In this document: positions 47,312 to 60,861 of the stretch, piece after piece
Position numbering within the stretch: position 1 is the stretch's first letter
Layout of the letters: every line of letters starts with the position of its first letter
Source: Streptococcus pseudopneumoniae
Lineage (GTDB): Bacteria > Bacillota > Bacilli > Lactobacillales > Streptococcaceae
Assembly (NCBI RefSeq): GCF_001074565.1
Contig: NZ_JUQX01000018.1
Location: 141,874 to 205,873 of the forward strand
Reading direction: 5' to 3'
Length of the DNA: 64,000 nucleotides
Notes under the pieces: model-generated
What the model was told of the DNA's origin: nothing
The model's input: only the letters and a program-made list of their open reading frames with translations
Databases searched by the model: none
Program-made: the position numbers and the translations under genes

Positions 47312-47935
47312 TTAAAAGAATAGAAAAATCGCAAAAACAAACAAGATATCTCGAATCAGATGGCTATAAAAGGAAATTTCTCTGTGAAGGCATTTGGGAA
47401 AAAGGAAACGTGCACATAGAAATCCGATACCGACATACAAGAGAATCGAGGAAATGACAAAAGGATTTCTCAGGAAAAGAACAGTAGCTAAAACGGAAAT
47501 GACGACTGTTTTCTTTTTATTGAGGTAATTTTCTATATCTCGAAAAATTTTATCAAAAGGTAAGAAAATCAATAAATCTACTCCTAGCAAGAAAAAGAAG
47601 GAGGGTAAAAAGAGGTCAACCAGTTCCTGTTGCAGCCTGCTAGTGGTTTGAATGCTTTCTGAGAGAACCAAACAGGTTGCCAGAAGATTGACTGCTAAAA
47701 GGAGACCATAAATAAGACTCACTTTCTTTTGAACATGTAAAATACTGTGCTTTGACTGGTCTGCTGTATGAAAATAATTTATCCCAGCACAAAAAATAGA
47801 AATTCCTACAATCAAAATCAAAAAATAAGCATTGGTCTGCTTCAAAGATAAAAAGGATTCTTTCCATAATAGACAACTAGAAAAACTAATCTGGATGACC
47901 GAAGCCAACAATAATAGGCGAATTGATTTTACCAT
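47312..47935 (-). CDS. hypothetical membrane protein
   Basis: A 207-residue hydrophobic protein (MVKSIRLLLLASVIQISF start) with about six membrane segments: FLILIVGISIFCAGINYF, IYGLLLAVNLLATCLVLS, LFLPSFFFLLGVDLLIFLP, VVISVLATVLFL, ISSILLYVGIGFLCA and DILFVFAIFLFF. I recognise no family. The ATG at 47935 has GGAGGG 7-8 bases upstream and TATAAT (about 30 bases further up) as a -10. It lies between ndk and tsaE on the same strand. Function unknown. Confidence 0.65.
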   Translation of the reverse strand: MVKSIRLLLLASVIQISFSSCLLWKESFLSLKQTNAYFLILIVGISIFCAGINYFHTADQSKHSILHVQKKVSLIYGLLLAVNLLATCLVLSESIQTTSRLQQELVDLFLPSFFFLLGVDLLIFLPFDKIFRDIENYLNKKKTVVISVLATVLFLRNPFVISSILLYVGIGFLCARFLFPKCLHREISFYSHLIRDILFVFAIFLFF

Positions 47936-48027
47936 TTCTTTTCCCTCCATATAAGGGATTATACCCTGTAAGGAGGGTGAAATGAAGAATGCCCTCTCAA
48001 GTGTTCTTCTTTTATGCTCAACTGACC

Positions 48028-48063
48028 AAAAAACAGTTCCATTATGCATAGAACTGTTTTTTA
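48028..48063 (-). terminator. ndk terminator
   Basis: Minus-strand AAACAGTTC / GAACTGTTTTTT hairpin directly after the ndk stop. Confidence 0.85.
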
Positions 48064-48068
48064 TCAGT

Positions 48069-48488
48069 CTAATCCTTAAACCAGAGAGCAATTTCTCGTT
48101 TGGCAGAAGCTTCCGAATCGGATCCGTGAACTACATTTTGAATGGCTTGATTGTCTCCTGCAGCCTTGGCAAAATCTCCTCGGATAGTTCCTGGCAGAGC
48201 TTCTTCTGGACGAGTAGCCCCCATCATTGTCCGCCAAGTTTCAATCACTTTCGGACCTGATAGAATACCCACTACTACTGGTCCTGAGGTCATAAACTGA
48301 CGGATAGGAGGATAAAAACTTTTTCCAACCAAGTCTTGATAGTGTTGGTCAACCAAATCTTCTGAAACTGTTGAACGCAACTCTAATTTTTCGATTTTGA
48401 AACCACGCTCCTCAACTCTTTTCAGAACCTGACCAATCAGACCTCTTTTCACACCATCTGGCTTAATGATAAAGAATGTTTGTTCCAT
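48069..48488 (-). CDS. ndk: nucleoside-diphosphate kinase
   Basis: Transfers phosphate from ATP to nucleoside diphosphates, balancing NTP and dNTP pools. The 139-residue length and motifs are standard: [16 protein letters not shown] near 6-21, and the phospho-histidine H121 in NVVHGSDS. The ATG at 48488 has AAGGAGG 8-9 bases upstream; an in-frame ATG at 48569 would add 27 unrelated residues. Confidence 0.97.
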   Translation of the reverse strand: MEQTFFIIKPDGVKRGLIGQVLKRVEERGFKIEKLELRSTVSEDLVDQHYQDLVGKSFYPPIRQFMTSGPVVVGILSGPKVIETWRTMMGATRPEEALPGTIRGDFAKAAGDNQAIQNVVHGSDSEASAKREIALWFKD

Positions 48489-48563
48489 ACGGACACCTCC
48501 TTGGCATTTTAGTTCTTCTATTCTACCACACTTTATGGAAAAGTGGGAAAATTTTCTGAAACA

Positions 48564-48600
48564 AAGCAAAAAGAGAACCCAAAGGTTCTCTTTTTGCTTT
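48564..48600 (-). terminator. rpoBC terminator
   Basis: Minus-strand AAGCAAAAAGAGAACC / GGTTCTCTTTTTGCTT, a near-perfect 16-bp stem, at the rpoC stop codon. Confidence 0.92.
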
Positions 48601-51600
48601 TATTCTACTGTTTCTTCAACTTGGATTTCCACAGTTTCCTCTACTGGAGCAAGTTCTGTCTCTTCTTGTTCTGGAGCCAGATAGGCTGCTTCATTGATAG
48701 CTTGTGGTTCAAGGTTACGGTAGCGAGCCATACCAGTACCTGCTGGAATGATTTTACCGATGATAACATTTTCCTTGAGTCCAAGGAGATGGTCTTTCTT
48801 ACCACGGATGGCCGCATCTGTAAGGACACGAGTTGTTTCCTGGAAGGAAGCTGCTGACAAGAAACTGTTGGTTTCAAGTGAGGCTTTGGTAATTCCCATA
48901 AGGACTGGACGACCTGTCGCTGGAACTCCACCTGCGATAAGAACATCTTTGTTGGCATCTGTAAAGTCGTTGATGTCCATGAGGGTACCCATGAGGAGGT
49001 CTGTGTCACCTGGATCCATGACACGAACTTTACGGATCATTTGACGAACCATTACCTCGATGTGTTTGTCACCGATTTCTACCCCTTGGCTACGGTAAAC
49101 TTTTTGTACTTCACCGAGAAGGTAGGTTTCAACTGACAAGACATCACGAACAGCAAGGAGGCGTTTCGGTTGGATAGAACCTTCTGTCAATGCTGTACCG
49201 CGAGAGACTTGGTCTCCAACTTCGACACGCATACGTGCTGTAAATGGTACCACGTATTCACCTTCGCCAGTTTCACCCTTAACAAAGACTTTCTTAGTAC
49301 GAGTTGATGCATCTTCTTCGATGGCTGTAACCTCACCCTTGACTTCAGTGATAACCGCTTCCCCTTTCGGATTGCGGGCTTCAAAGATTTCTTGGACACG
49401 AGGAAGACCCTGAGTGATATCGGTATTTGAGGCAACCCCACCCGTGTGGAAGGTACGCATGGTAAGCTGTGTACCAGGTTCCCCGATAGATTGGGCAGCG
49501 ATTGTACCAACTGCTTCACCAACTTCAACCGCATCACCAGTCGCCAAGTTGATACCGTAACAGTGACGGCAGACACCATGACGAGTGTTACATGTAAATA
49601 CAGAACGGATAGTCACTTCTTCCACACCAGCATTGACAATTTCACGCGCCTTGTCTTCTGTAATCAACTCATTTGGACCGATGATAACTGCACCAGTTTC
49701 TGGATGTTTAACAGTTTTCTTAGTGTAACGACCATTGAGACGTTCTTCGAGAGACTCGATCATCTCTTTTCCTTCTGCGATAGAGCGGATCAAGAGACCA
49801 CGGTCTGTTCCACAGTCGTCCTCACGGATGATCACATCTTGGGCAACGTCAACCAAACGACGAGTCAAGTAACCTGAGTCGGCTGTCTTAAGGGCCGTAT
49901 CGGTCATACCTTTACGGGCACCGTGAGTTGAGAAGAACATTTCGAGTACTGACAAACCTTCGCGGAAGTTTGAAAGGATTGGCAATTCCATGATACGTCC
50001 GTTCGGAGCGGCCATCAGACCACGCATACCGGCAAGCTGTGAGAAGTTTGAGATGTTACCACGGGCTCCAGAGTCCATCATCATAACGATAGGGTTCTTA
50101 GGATCTTGGTTGGCAACCAAGCGTTTCTCCAATTTTTCACGAGCCGCACGCCATTCAGCGGTAACTGCATTGTAGCGCTCGTCGTCCGTGATCATACCAC
50201 GACGGAATTGTTTGGTGATTTGTTCTACACGTTTGTGTGATTCTTCGATGATTTCAGCTTTGTCTTCAACAACTGGGATATCGGCAATACCTACTGTCAA
50301 ACCTGCAAGAGTTGAGTGGTGGTAACCGAGGTTCTTCATACGGTCAAGTAGGGCAGAAGTTTCTGTCGTACGGAAACGTTTGAAGATTTCAGCGATGATA
50401 TTCCCAAGATTTTTCTTCTTGAATGGAGGGTTGAGTTCAAGATTGCGAATGGCTTCCTTGATATCTCCACCTAGTGGCAAGAAGTACTTAGCTGGAACTC
50501 CTTCTGTTAAGTTAGCATTTGTAGGTTCTTGCAAGTAAGGTAGACCCTCTGGCATGATGTCGTTGAAGAGGATTTTACCAACTGTTGTCAGCAAGACCTT
50601 GTGTTTTTGCTCTTCTGTCCATGGTTTGTTGAGGCTATCAGTCGCGATACCTACACGTGAGTGGAGGTGAACATAACCATTACGGTAAGCCATAACCGCT
50701 TCGTCACGGTCTTTGAAGACCATTCCTTCACCCTCACGACCAGCTTCTTCCATGGTCAAGTAGTAGTTTCCCAAAACCATGTCCTGAGAAGGAGTAACAA
50801 CTGGTTTACCATCTTTCGGGTTCAAGATGTGTTCAGCAGCTAGCATGAGGATACGAGCTTCCGCTTGGGCTTCTTCTGAAAGCGGTACGTGGATGGCCAT
50901 TTGGTCCCCGTCAAAGTCGGCATTGTAGGCTTCACAGACAAGCGGGTGCAAGCGAAGGGCCTTCCCGTCAATCAAGACGGGTTCGAAGGCTTGGATCCCC
51001 AAACGGTGAAGGGTCGGTGCGCGGTTCAAAAGCACTGGGTGTTCTTTAATCACTTCTTCGAGGATATCCCAGATACGTTCATCTCCACGTTCCACCAAGC
51101 GTTTCGCTGCTTTCACGTTTTGTACAATATCACGCGCAACAATTTCACGCATAACGAATGGTTTAAAGAGCTCGATCGCCATTTCACGTGGGACACCACA
51201 TTGGTACATCTTAAGAGTTGGACCAACGGCGATAACGGAACGTCCTGAGAAGTCAACACGTTTACCGAGCAAGTTTTGACGGAAGCGTCCTTGTTTCCCT
51301 TTGAGCATGTGGCTCAATGATTTGAGCGGACGGCTACCTGGTCCTGTAATCGGGCGACCACGACGACCATTGTCAATCAAAGCGTCAACCGCTTCTTGAA
51401 GCATACGCTTCTCATTTTGAACGATGATACCTGGTGCATTCAACTCAAGCAAACGAGCCAAACGGTTGTTACGGTTGATAACACGGCGGTAAAGGTCATT
51501 CAAGTCAGATGAGGCAAAACGCCCACCATCCAACTGCAACATTGGACGAAGATCTGGTGGAATAACCGGAAGGATATTGAGAATCATCCATTCAGGTTTG

Positions 51601-52265
51601 TTTCCAGACTTGTAAAAGGCATCCAAAACATCCAAACGACGGATGGCTTTGACACGTTTTTGTCCAGTAGCTGTCTTCAACTCTTCTTTGAGTTCGGCAA
51701 TTTCTTTTTCAAGATCTACTTGTTTCAAGAGGTCTTGGATGGCTTCGGCACCCATCTTGGCAACGAATGATCCATAACCATACTCACGCAAACGCTCACG
51801 GTATTCGCGCTCTGTCATAATAGACTTGTGCTCAAGCGGTGTATCCTTCGGATCAATCACCACATAAGCCGCAAAGTAGATCACTTCCTCGAGGGCACGA
51901 GGGCTCATATCAAGGGTCAAGCCCATACGACTTGGAATCCCCTTGAAATACCAGATGTGAGATACAGGAGCTTTCAACTCGATGTGCCCCATACGCTCAC
52001 GACGAACTTTTGTACGCGTTACTTCAACCCCACAGCGGTCACAAACAATCCCTCTGTAACGAATGCGTTTGTACTTCCCACAAGCACATTCCCAGTCTTT
52101 TGTAGGACCAAAGATCACTTCGTCAAAGAGTCCTTCACGTTCTGGTTTCAAGGTACGGTAATTGATTGTTTCAGGTTTTTTGACTTCTCCATAAGACCAT
52201 GAACGGACTTTGCTTGGAGAAGCTAGGGTGATTTGCATACTTTTAAAACGATTTACATCAACCAC
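48600..52265 (-). CDS. rpoC: RNA polymerase beta' subunit
   Basis: Catalytic core subunit of RNA polymerase, 1221 residues. The N-terminal zinc site is [19 protein letters not shown] (near 60-80), and the Mg2+-binding catalytic motif is [13 protein letters not shown] near 445. The second zinc site is CGTDR...[13 protein letters not shown] near 800-890. The C-terminus ends in an acidic [12 protein letters not shown] stretch. It follows rpoB by 32 bases in the usual order. Confidence 0.98.
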   Translation of the reverse strand: MVDVNRFKSMQITLASPSKVRSWSYGEVKKPETINYRTLKPEREGLFDEVIFGPTKDWECACGKYKRIRYRGIVCDRCGVEVTRTKVRRERMGHIELKAPVSHIWYFKGIPSRMGLTLDMSPRALEEVIYFAAYVVIDPKDTPLEHKSIMTEREYRERLREYGYGSFVAKMGAEAIQDLLKQVDLEKEIAELKEELKTATGQKRVKAIRRLDVLDAFYKSGNKPEWMILNILPVIPPDLRPMLQLDGGRFASSDLNDLYRRVINRNNRLARLLELNAPGIIVQNEKRMLQEAVDALIDNGRRGRPITGPGSRPLKSLSHMLKGKQGRFRQNLLGKRVDFSGRSVIAVGPTLKMYQCGVPREMAIELFKPFVMREIVARDIVQNVKAAKRLVERGDERIWDILEEVIKEHPVLLNRAPTLHRLGIQAFEPVLIDGKALRLHPLVCEAYNADFDGDQMAIHVPLSEEAQAEARILMLAAEHILNPKDGKPVVTPSQDMVLGNYYLTMEEAGREGEGMVFKDRDEAVMAYRNGYVHLHSRVGIATDSLNKPWTEEQKHKVLLTTVGKILFNDIMPEGLPYLQEPTNANLTEGVPAKYFLPLGGDIKEAIRNLELNPPFKKKNLGNIIAEIFKRFRTTETSALLDRMKNLGYHHSTLAGLTVGIADIPVVEDKAEIIEESHKRVEQITKQFRRGMITDDERYNAVTAEWRAAREKLEKRLVANQDPKNPIVMMMDSGARGNISNFSQLAGMRGLMAAPNGRIMELPILSNFREGLSVLEMFFSTHGARKGMTDTALKTADSGYLTRRLVDVAQDVIIREDDCGTDRGLLIRSIAEGKEMIESLEERLNGRYTKKTVKHPETGAVIIGPNELITEDKAREIVNAGVEEVTIRSVFTCNTRHGVCRHCYGINLATGDAVEVGEAVGTIAAQSIGEPGTQLTMRTFHTGGVASNTDITQGLPRVQEIFEARNPKGEAVITEVKGEVTAIEEDASTRTKKVFVKGETGEGEYVVPFTARMRVEVGDQVSRGTALTEGSIQPKRLLAVRDVLSVETYLLGEVQKVYRSQGVEIGDKHIEVMVRQMIRKVRVMDPGDTDLLMGTLMDINDFTDANKDVLIAGGVPATGRPVLMGITKASLETNSFLSAASFQETTRVLTDAAIRGKKDHLLGLKENVIIGKIIPAGTGMARYRNLEPQAINEAAYLAPEQEETELAPVEETVEIQVEETVE

Positions 52266-52297
52266 TATTTCTTCCCTTTCTATTTTAAGTGAACTGC

Positions 52298-55909
<3,612 letters not shown>

Positions 55910-56051
55910 GATGATTCTCCTTTGTAAATAAATTCCAAGCCTTGTCAATCAGGCTTTTCTAATCGTCATATGGTTTTAAAAACCCCTATCACCGTGTCCC
56001 TTTGACGAATTTTCAGAATCTTTAAATCTTTGTTACAAGCACTCAAAAACC

Positions 56052-56106
56052 TGAAAAAAGCACAAAAAGAGCAGCTAAATCTGACTTTTTCAGAAGATTT
56101 AACTGC
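56052..56106 (-). promoter_or_regulatory. terminator-like hairpin in the rpoB leader
   Basis: On the minus strand, GCAGTTAAATCT and AGATTTAGCTGC (56071-56106) pair at 11 of 12 positions, with a 12-base loop. TCTTTTTGTGCTTTTTTC follows (56052-56070). It lies inside the rpoB leader, about 50-100 nt after the predicted start, and could attenuate transcription. Confidence 0.5.
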
Positions 56107-56114
56107 TGTGAGCC

Positions 56115-56138
56115 TTGTCTGGACAATATTTCAGACAA
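56115..56138 (-). other. first hairpin of the rpoB leader
   Basis: TTGTCTG / CAGACAA 7-bp stem (56115-56121 with 56132-56138) near the 5' end of the leader. Confidence 0.4.
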
Positions 56139-56162
56139 AACCTACGACAAATGATTATTCTT

Positions 56163-56191
56163 ATTATACCTTATTGCCCAAGATTTTTCAA
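56163..56191 (-). promoter_or_regulatory. rpoB promoter
   Basis: Minus-strand TTGAAA (56186-56191), 17-base spacer, TATAAT (56163-56168). The predicted leader is about 245 nt. Confidence 0.75.
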
Positions 56192-56280
56192 GGTTTTTTT
56201 ACCATTTTTTAAACAATCTTTTCCTATATATTATTTTAAAATTTCAAGAGAATGAAACATTGTATTTTCTCTTAAAATCA

Positions 56281-56294
56281 GGAAAACGCTTGCA
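56281..56294 (+). promoter_or_regulatory. CcpA cre-like site at the pullulanase promoter
   Basis: GGAAAACGCTTGCA fits the cre consensus TGWAANCGNTNWCA with two mismatches and overlaps the -35, so CcpA could repress the pullulanase gene. Confidence 0.65.
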
Positions 56295-56318
56295 CTAATG
56301 TTTACCTCGTGCTATACT
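56290..56318 (+). promoter_or_regulatory. pullulanase promoter
   Basis: TTGCAC (56290-56295), 17-base spacer, TATACT (56313-56318), 32 bases before the ATG. Confidence 0.75.
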
Positions 56319-56349
56319 GATAGGGAACAACTACACAAGGAGAATTGTG

Positions 56350-59300
56350 ATGAAAAAGATCCCATCTCAAACTGAGAAAAAAATAATTTATGGTATCCGT
56401 TCCTTGAAGAACGGAACTGGTTCTGTCCTTATTGGTGCTAGCATTGTCTTGCTTTCTGCTGCAATGCCAACTATTTCGGCTAACGAAAACCTGCCTCAAA
56501 CTCAGGAAAATACCAGCGCTGTGATCAAGGCCCCTACTGAGACTGAAACGAGTCAAACTCAAAAGGAAACGCCTATTTCTGAACAAAAGAATGCAAACGC
56601 TTCCCTTGATTCTAAAAAAGAAGCTCCAGCTGTAGAAACTACTACAGCACCAGAAACACCTAAAACAGAAGATGCTACTACAAGCCAGCCTAACAGCAAG
56701 GAAAAGAAAGTAGATGCCAGCACTTCGGCGCCAAATTCTGATCAAAAACCACAAGCAGACACTAGTTCTGAAGAACCAATCGAAGATAACTACTTCCGCA
56801 TCCATGTGAAAAAACTCCCTGAGGAAAACAAGGATTCTCAAGGCCTTTGGACTTGGGACGATGTTGAAAAACCTTCTGAAAACTGGCCCAATGGAGCCAA
56901 GTCCTTCAAGGATGCCAAGAAAGATGACTATGGCTATTATCTCGATGTCAAACTTAAGAATGATCAAGCTAAGAAAGTCAGCTTCCTCATCAATAATTCC
57001 AAAGGGGACAACCTGACAGGGGACCGTTCAGTAGAGCGCCTCTCTCCAAAAATGAACGAGGCTTGGCTAGATGAAAACTATAAGGTATACAACTACCGTC
57101 CTCAGCCAGCGGGAACAGTCCGTGTCAACTACTACCGCACCGATGGCAACTATGACAAGAAATCACTCTGGTATTGGGGCGATGTCAAGAATCCAAGTAG
57201 TGGAGAATGGCCTGACGGTACTGACTTTACCGCAACTGGAAAATATGGTCGTTACATTGATATCCCACTCAATGAAGCTGCAAGAGAATTTGGATTTTTA
57301 TTACTAGACGAAAGCAAGAAAGGCGATGATGTGAAAATCAGAAAAGAAGATTATAAATTCACAGATCTAAAAAATCACAGTCAGATTTTCCTCAAGGATG
57401 ATGACGAAACCATCTACACTAATCCCTACTATGTGCACGATGTCCGCATGACTGGTGCCCAACATGTGGCCAAGTCTCGTATCGAAAGCAGCTTTTCTAC
57501 CCTTGTTGGAGCTAAGAAAGACGATATCCTTAAACGCTCTAATATCACTGATCATCAAGGGAACAAAGTAACCATTACTGATATCGAGGTTGATGAAGCA
57601 GGTAAAAAAGTGACCTACATCGGAGACTTCTCTGACACCCAACACCCTTACACAGTCAGCTACGATTCAGACCGCTTTACGACACGTTCAAGCTGGCGCC
57701 TCAAGGATGAGTCTTACAGTTACGATGGTCCACTCGGCGCAACTCTAAAAGAAGATGGCAAGCGTGTTGACCTCACCCTCTGGTCTCCAAGTGCTGATAA
57801 GGTTTCCGTTGTTGTCTATGACAAGAAAGATCCTGAAAAGGTAGTTGGAACTGTCGCCCTTGAAAAAGGAGAAAAAGGAACCTGGAAACAAACTCTGGAT
57901 GCAAACTCTGGTCTCGGTATCAGCAACTACACTGGCTACTACTACCACTACCAGATCGAGCGTCAAGGTAAAACTGTCCTCGTTCTTGATCCTTATGCCA
58001 AATCACTAGCAGCCTGGAACAGCGACCTTGCAAAAACAGACGCTGCCCATAAAGTCGCTAAAGCCGCCTTTGTTGACCCAGCCAAACTAGGCCCACAAGA
58101 CTTGACCTACGGGAAGATTCGCAACTTCAAATCGCGTGAAGATGCCGTTATCTACGAAGCTCATGTTCGTGACTTCACTTCGGATCCTGCCATCGCAAAA
58201 GACTTGACCAAGCCATTTGGTACCTTTGAAGCCTTTATCGAAAAACTAGACTATCTCAAAGACTTGGGTGTGACTCATATCCAACTCCTTCCAGTCTTGT
58301 CCTACTACTTTGTCAATGAATTGAAGAACCATGAACGTTTGTCTGCCTATGCTTCAAGCAACAGCAACTACAACTGGGGATATGACCCTCAAAACTACTT
58401 CTCCTTGACTGGTATGTACTCAAGCGATCCTAAAGATCCAGAAAAACGTATTGCCGAATTCAAGAACCTCATCAACGAAATCCACAAACGTGGCATGGGG
58501 GCTATCTTGGACGTGGTCTACAACCATACTGCCAATGTTGATATTTTTGAAGATATTGAGCCAAACTACTATCACTTTATGGATGCAGACGGAACACCAC
58601 GGACTAGCTTTGGAGGCGGCCGTCTGGGAACTACCCACTACATGTCTAAACGTGTCTTGGTAGACTCTATCAAGTATCTGGTTGAAACCTACAAAGTGGA
58701 TGGTTTCCGTTTCGATATGATGGGTGATCACGATGCGGCTTCAATCGAAGAAGCTTACAAGGCTGCACGCGCCCTTAATCCAAATCTTATCATGCTAGGT
58801 GAAGGCTGGAGAACCTATACTGGTGATGAAAATACGCCTGTACAACCTGCTGACCAAGATTGGATGAAGAAAACAGATACTGTCGCTGTCTTTTCAGACG
58901 ACATCCGCAACAACCTCAAGTCTGGCTATCCAAACGAAGGCCAACCTGCCTTTATCACAGGTGGCAAACGCGATATCAATACCATCTTTAAAAATCTCAT
59001 TGCCCAACCAACTAACTTTGAAGCAGACAGTCCTGGAGATGTTATCCAGTATATCGCAGCCCATGATAACTTGACCCTCTTTGACATCATTGCCCAGTCT
59101 ATCAAAAAAGACCCAAGTAAGGCTGAAAACTACGCTGAGATCCATCGTCGTTTGCGACTTGGAAATCTCATGGTCTTGACCGCTCAAGGAACTCCGTTTA
59201 TCCACTCTGGGCAGGAATATGGACGTACCAAACAATTCCTTGACCCAGCCTATAAGACTCCTGTTCCTGAAGATAAGGTTCCAAACAAGTCTCACTTGTT

Positions 59301-60060
59301 GCGTGACAAGGACGGCAAGCCATTTGTCTATCCTTACTTTATCCATGACTCTTACGACTCTAGTGATGCTGTCAACAAGTTTGATTGGACCAAAGCAACT
59401 GACGGCAAAGCATATCCTGAAAATGTCAAGAGCCGTGACTATATGAAAGGTTTGATCGCCCTTCGTCAATCGACAGATGCCTTCCGACTCAAGAGTCTGC
59501 AAGACATCAAAGAGCGCGTCCACCTCATTACTGTTCCAGGACAAAATGGCGTTGAAAAAGAAGATGTGGTCATCGGCTACCAAATCACAGCTCCAAATGG
59601 AGATATCTACGCCGTCTTTGTCAATGCGGATAGTAAGGCTCGCGAATTCAACTTGGGAACTGCCTTTGCTCACTTGAGAAAGGCTGAAGTTCTCGCAGAT
59701 GAAAACCAAGCCGGACCAGTAGGAATCGCTAAACCTCAAGGTCTCGAATGGACTGAAAAAGGCTTGAAATTGAACGCTCTCACTGCCGTTGTTCTCCGCT
59801 TGTCTCAAGGTGGTGCTATTGTCGCCCCAGCTGTGGAAGAAAAACCAGAATTTGATCTTTCTAGCTTGGAAACCCAACAAGACCAAGCCCAAAACCTAGT
59901 AGCAAATCCTGACTCTCAAGAAACTGCTACAGAGGCTCTTGCTCAGAAAGTCCTTCCAAACACAGGAACCGAGAGCAAATCCCTTCTTGCCCTTGCTGGA
60001 TTCAGTATCCTTGCCCTTCTCGGACTTGGATGGTTGATAAAAAACAAGAAAAAGAAATAA
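56350..60060 (+). CDS. spuA: cell-wall-anchored pullulanase (SpuA-like)
   Basis: Debranching enzyme for alpha-1,6 links of pullulan and glycogen, displayed on the surface. The 1236 residues show a YSIRK-like signal (YGIRSLKNGTGSVLIGASIV), a Thr/Pro/Glu-rich linker, and two CBM41 modules (about 145-360; the two GLWTWDDV / SLWYWGDV repeats carry aromatic sugar-binding residues). An N-terminal accessory domain and the GH13 catalytic barrel follow: YNWGYDP near 673, DVVYNHT near 719, GFRFDMMGDHD near 784 (nucleophile Asp), MLGEGW near 814 (acid Glu), AAHDN near 903. The sorting signal LPNTG lies near 1200. AAGGAG suits the ATG at 56350 better than GTG at 56347. Pneumococcal SpuA is slightly longer. 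Confidence 0.93.
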   Translation: MKKIPSQTEKKIIYGIRSLKNGTGSVLIGASIVLLSAAMPTISANENLPQTQENTSAVIKAPTETETSQTQKETPISEQKNANASLDSKKEAPAVETTTAPETPKTEDATTSQPNSKEKKVDASTSAPNSDQKPQADTSSEEPIEDNYFRIHVKKLPEENKDSQGLWTWDDVEKPSENWPNGAKSFKDAKKDDYGYYLDVKLKNDQAKKVSFLINNSKGDNLTGDRSVERLSPKMNEAWLDENYKVYNYRPQPAGTVRVNYYRTDGNYDKKSLWYWGDVKNPSSGEWPDGTDFTATGKYGRYIDIPLNEAAREFGFLLLDESKKGDDVKIRKEDYKFTDLKNHSQIFLKDDDETIYTNPYYVHDVRMTGAQHVAKSRIESSFSTLVGAKKDDILKRSNITDHQGNKVTITDIEVDEAGKKVTYIGDFSDTQHPYTVSYDSDRFTTRSSWRLKDESYSYDGPLGATLKEDGKRVDLTLWSPSADKVSVVVYDKKDPEKVVGTVALEKGEKGTWKQTLDANSGLGISNYTGYYYHYQIERQGKTVLVLDPYAKSLAAWNSDLAKTDAAHKVAKAAFVDPAKLGPQDLTYGKIRNFKSREDAVIYEAHVRDFTSDPAIAKDLTKPFGTFEAFIEKLDYLKDLGVTHIQLLPVLSYYFVNELKNHERLSAYASSNSNYNWGYDPQNYFSLTGMYSSDPKDPEKRIAEFKNLINEIHKRGMGAILDVVYNHTANVDIFEDIEPNYYHFMDADGTPRTSFGGGRLGTTHYMSKRVLVDSIKYLVETYKVDGFRFDMMGDHDAASIEEAYKAARALNPNLIMLGEGWRTYTGDENTPVQPADQDWMKKTDTVAVFSDDIRNNLKSGYPNEGQPAFITGGKRDINTIFKNLIAQPTNFEADSPGDVIQYIAAHDNLTLFDIIAQSIKKDPSKAENYAEIHRRLRLGNLMVLTAQGTPFIHSGQEYGRTKQFLDPAYKTPVPEDKVPNKSHLLRDKDGKPFVYPYFIHDSYDSSDAVNKFDWTKATDGKAYPENVKSRDYMKGLIALRQSTDAFRLKSLQDIKERVHLITVPGQNGVEKEDVVIGYQITAPNGDIYAVFVNADSKAREFNLGTAFAHLRKAEVLADENQAGPVGIAKPQGLEWTEKGLKLNALTAVVLRLSQGGAIVAPAVEEKPEFDLSSLETQQDQAQNLVANPDSQETATEALAQKVLPNTGTESKSLLALAGFSILALLGLGWLIKNKKKK

Positions 60061-60165
60061 CACTCAATGAAAATCAAAGAGTAAACTAGGAAGCTAGCCG
60101 CAGGCTTTACTCGAGTACGGCAAGGCGAAGCTGACGAGGTTTAAAGAGATTTTCAAAGAGTATAA
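60060..60165 (+). repeat. BOX element (A and C modules) behind the pullulanase gene
   Basis: It starts ACACTCAATGAAAATCAAAG, contains ACTAGGAAGCTAGCCGCAGG and TACGGCAAGGCGAAGCTGACG over its centre, and ends TTTTCAAAGAGTATA. It lies between the pullulanase stop codon and its terminator. Confidence 0.85.
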
Positions 60166-60184
60166 ACTAGCCCTCCTATAGAAA

Positions 60185-60233
60185 AACACCCCATGGTTAG
60201 AAGAATCTTCTAGTCAATGGGGTGTTGTTTTTT
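60185..60233 (+). terminator. pullulanase terminator
   Basis: AACACCCCAT / ATGGGGTGTT long hairpin with an internal AGAAGA/TCTTCT pairing and a final TTTTTT. Confidence 0.85.
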
Positions 60234-60289
60234 ATATTTATCAATCTTTACCCAGCATAATAGAGGAAAAACTTTTCGAAATCTATGAA

Positions 60290-60820
60290 TTACTCAACTA
60301 TCAGTTCCTTGTCTTTCAAAGTTAACTTCGAGTTTTCTGTCAATTCTGTTTGTTCAAAAGTGTAAATCGTCTCACCCTTTGTATCGATCATATACCAGGC
60401 TTGGTCTTTACGGACAACTAGGGCAAGCTCCGTACTATTTGTGTCCTCGTTTTTGACAGACAAAGGAAAGGCCTTGTCCACACCTTCCAGAGCTACTTTC
60501 TCACCTGTTTTTAATTCTACTAGGTAGTGCACGCCATCCTTTGTACCAAAACTGTAGTCCGCATTAATCTTTGTGTGGCTATCGTAGTCTTTCATTAGAA
60601 TGGAAGTTTTATCTAAACCATCAAATGCCTTTTTAAAGTGTTCTTTCTGCTCTTCAGCTTTCTTTTGATCTTGAGACTGAACCGTCTCTTGCACAGCAGC
60701 AATCCGTTCCAGGTTTTGCTTTTTCGCTTGTCTCGCCTGATGGATCAAGACCGTACGTATCAAGAAAGAACTAGACAAGACGATACCTATCAGCATAGCA
60801 ATAATATTTTTCTTCTTCAT
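60290..60820 (-). CDS. hypothetical N-terminally anchored protein
   Basis: A 176-residue protein with an uncleaved-looking N-terminal membrane segment (IIAMLIGIVLSSSFLI, about 5-22). A basic/Gln-rich coiled segment (RQAKKQNLERIAAVQETVQ) and a beta-rich extracellular domain (NADYSFGTKDGVHYLVELKT to the end) follow. I recognise no family. It lies between the pullulanase and an XRE-membrane regulator, on the same strand as the latter, 41 bases downstream of it. Role unknown. Confidence 0.6.
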   Translation of the reverse strand: MKKKNIIAMLIGIVLSSSFLIRTVLIHQARQAKKQNLERIAAVQETVQSQDQKKAEEQKEHFKKAFDGLDKTSILMKDYDSHTKINADYSFGTKDGVHYLVELKTGEKVALEGVDKAFPLSVKNEDTNSTELALVVRKDQAWYMIDTKGETIYTFEQTELTENSKLTLKDKELIVE

Positions 60821-60861
60821 TTTCTTCTCCTTAGAGTATACAATTTAGGGGTGAGAAAATG

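Noticed and set aside
55910..55948. ATG start for rpoB
   Set aside because: It has no ribosome site and adds 13 atypical residues; TTG at 55909 has AAAGGAG and gives the usual length.
56302..56967. Minus-strand ORF upstream of rpoB that could look like a membrane protein
   Set aside because: It runs antisense to the pullulanase N-terminus and into its promoter; the hydrophobicity comes from the complement of the signal peptide and linker.
58894..59892. 332-codon minus-strand ORF opposite the pullulanase gene
   Set aside because: It is the complement of well-conserved GH13 sequence and shows no domain or start signal.
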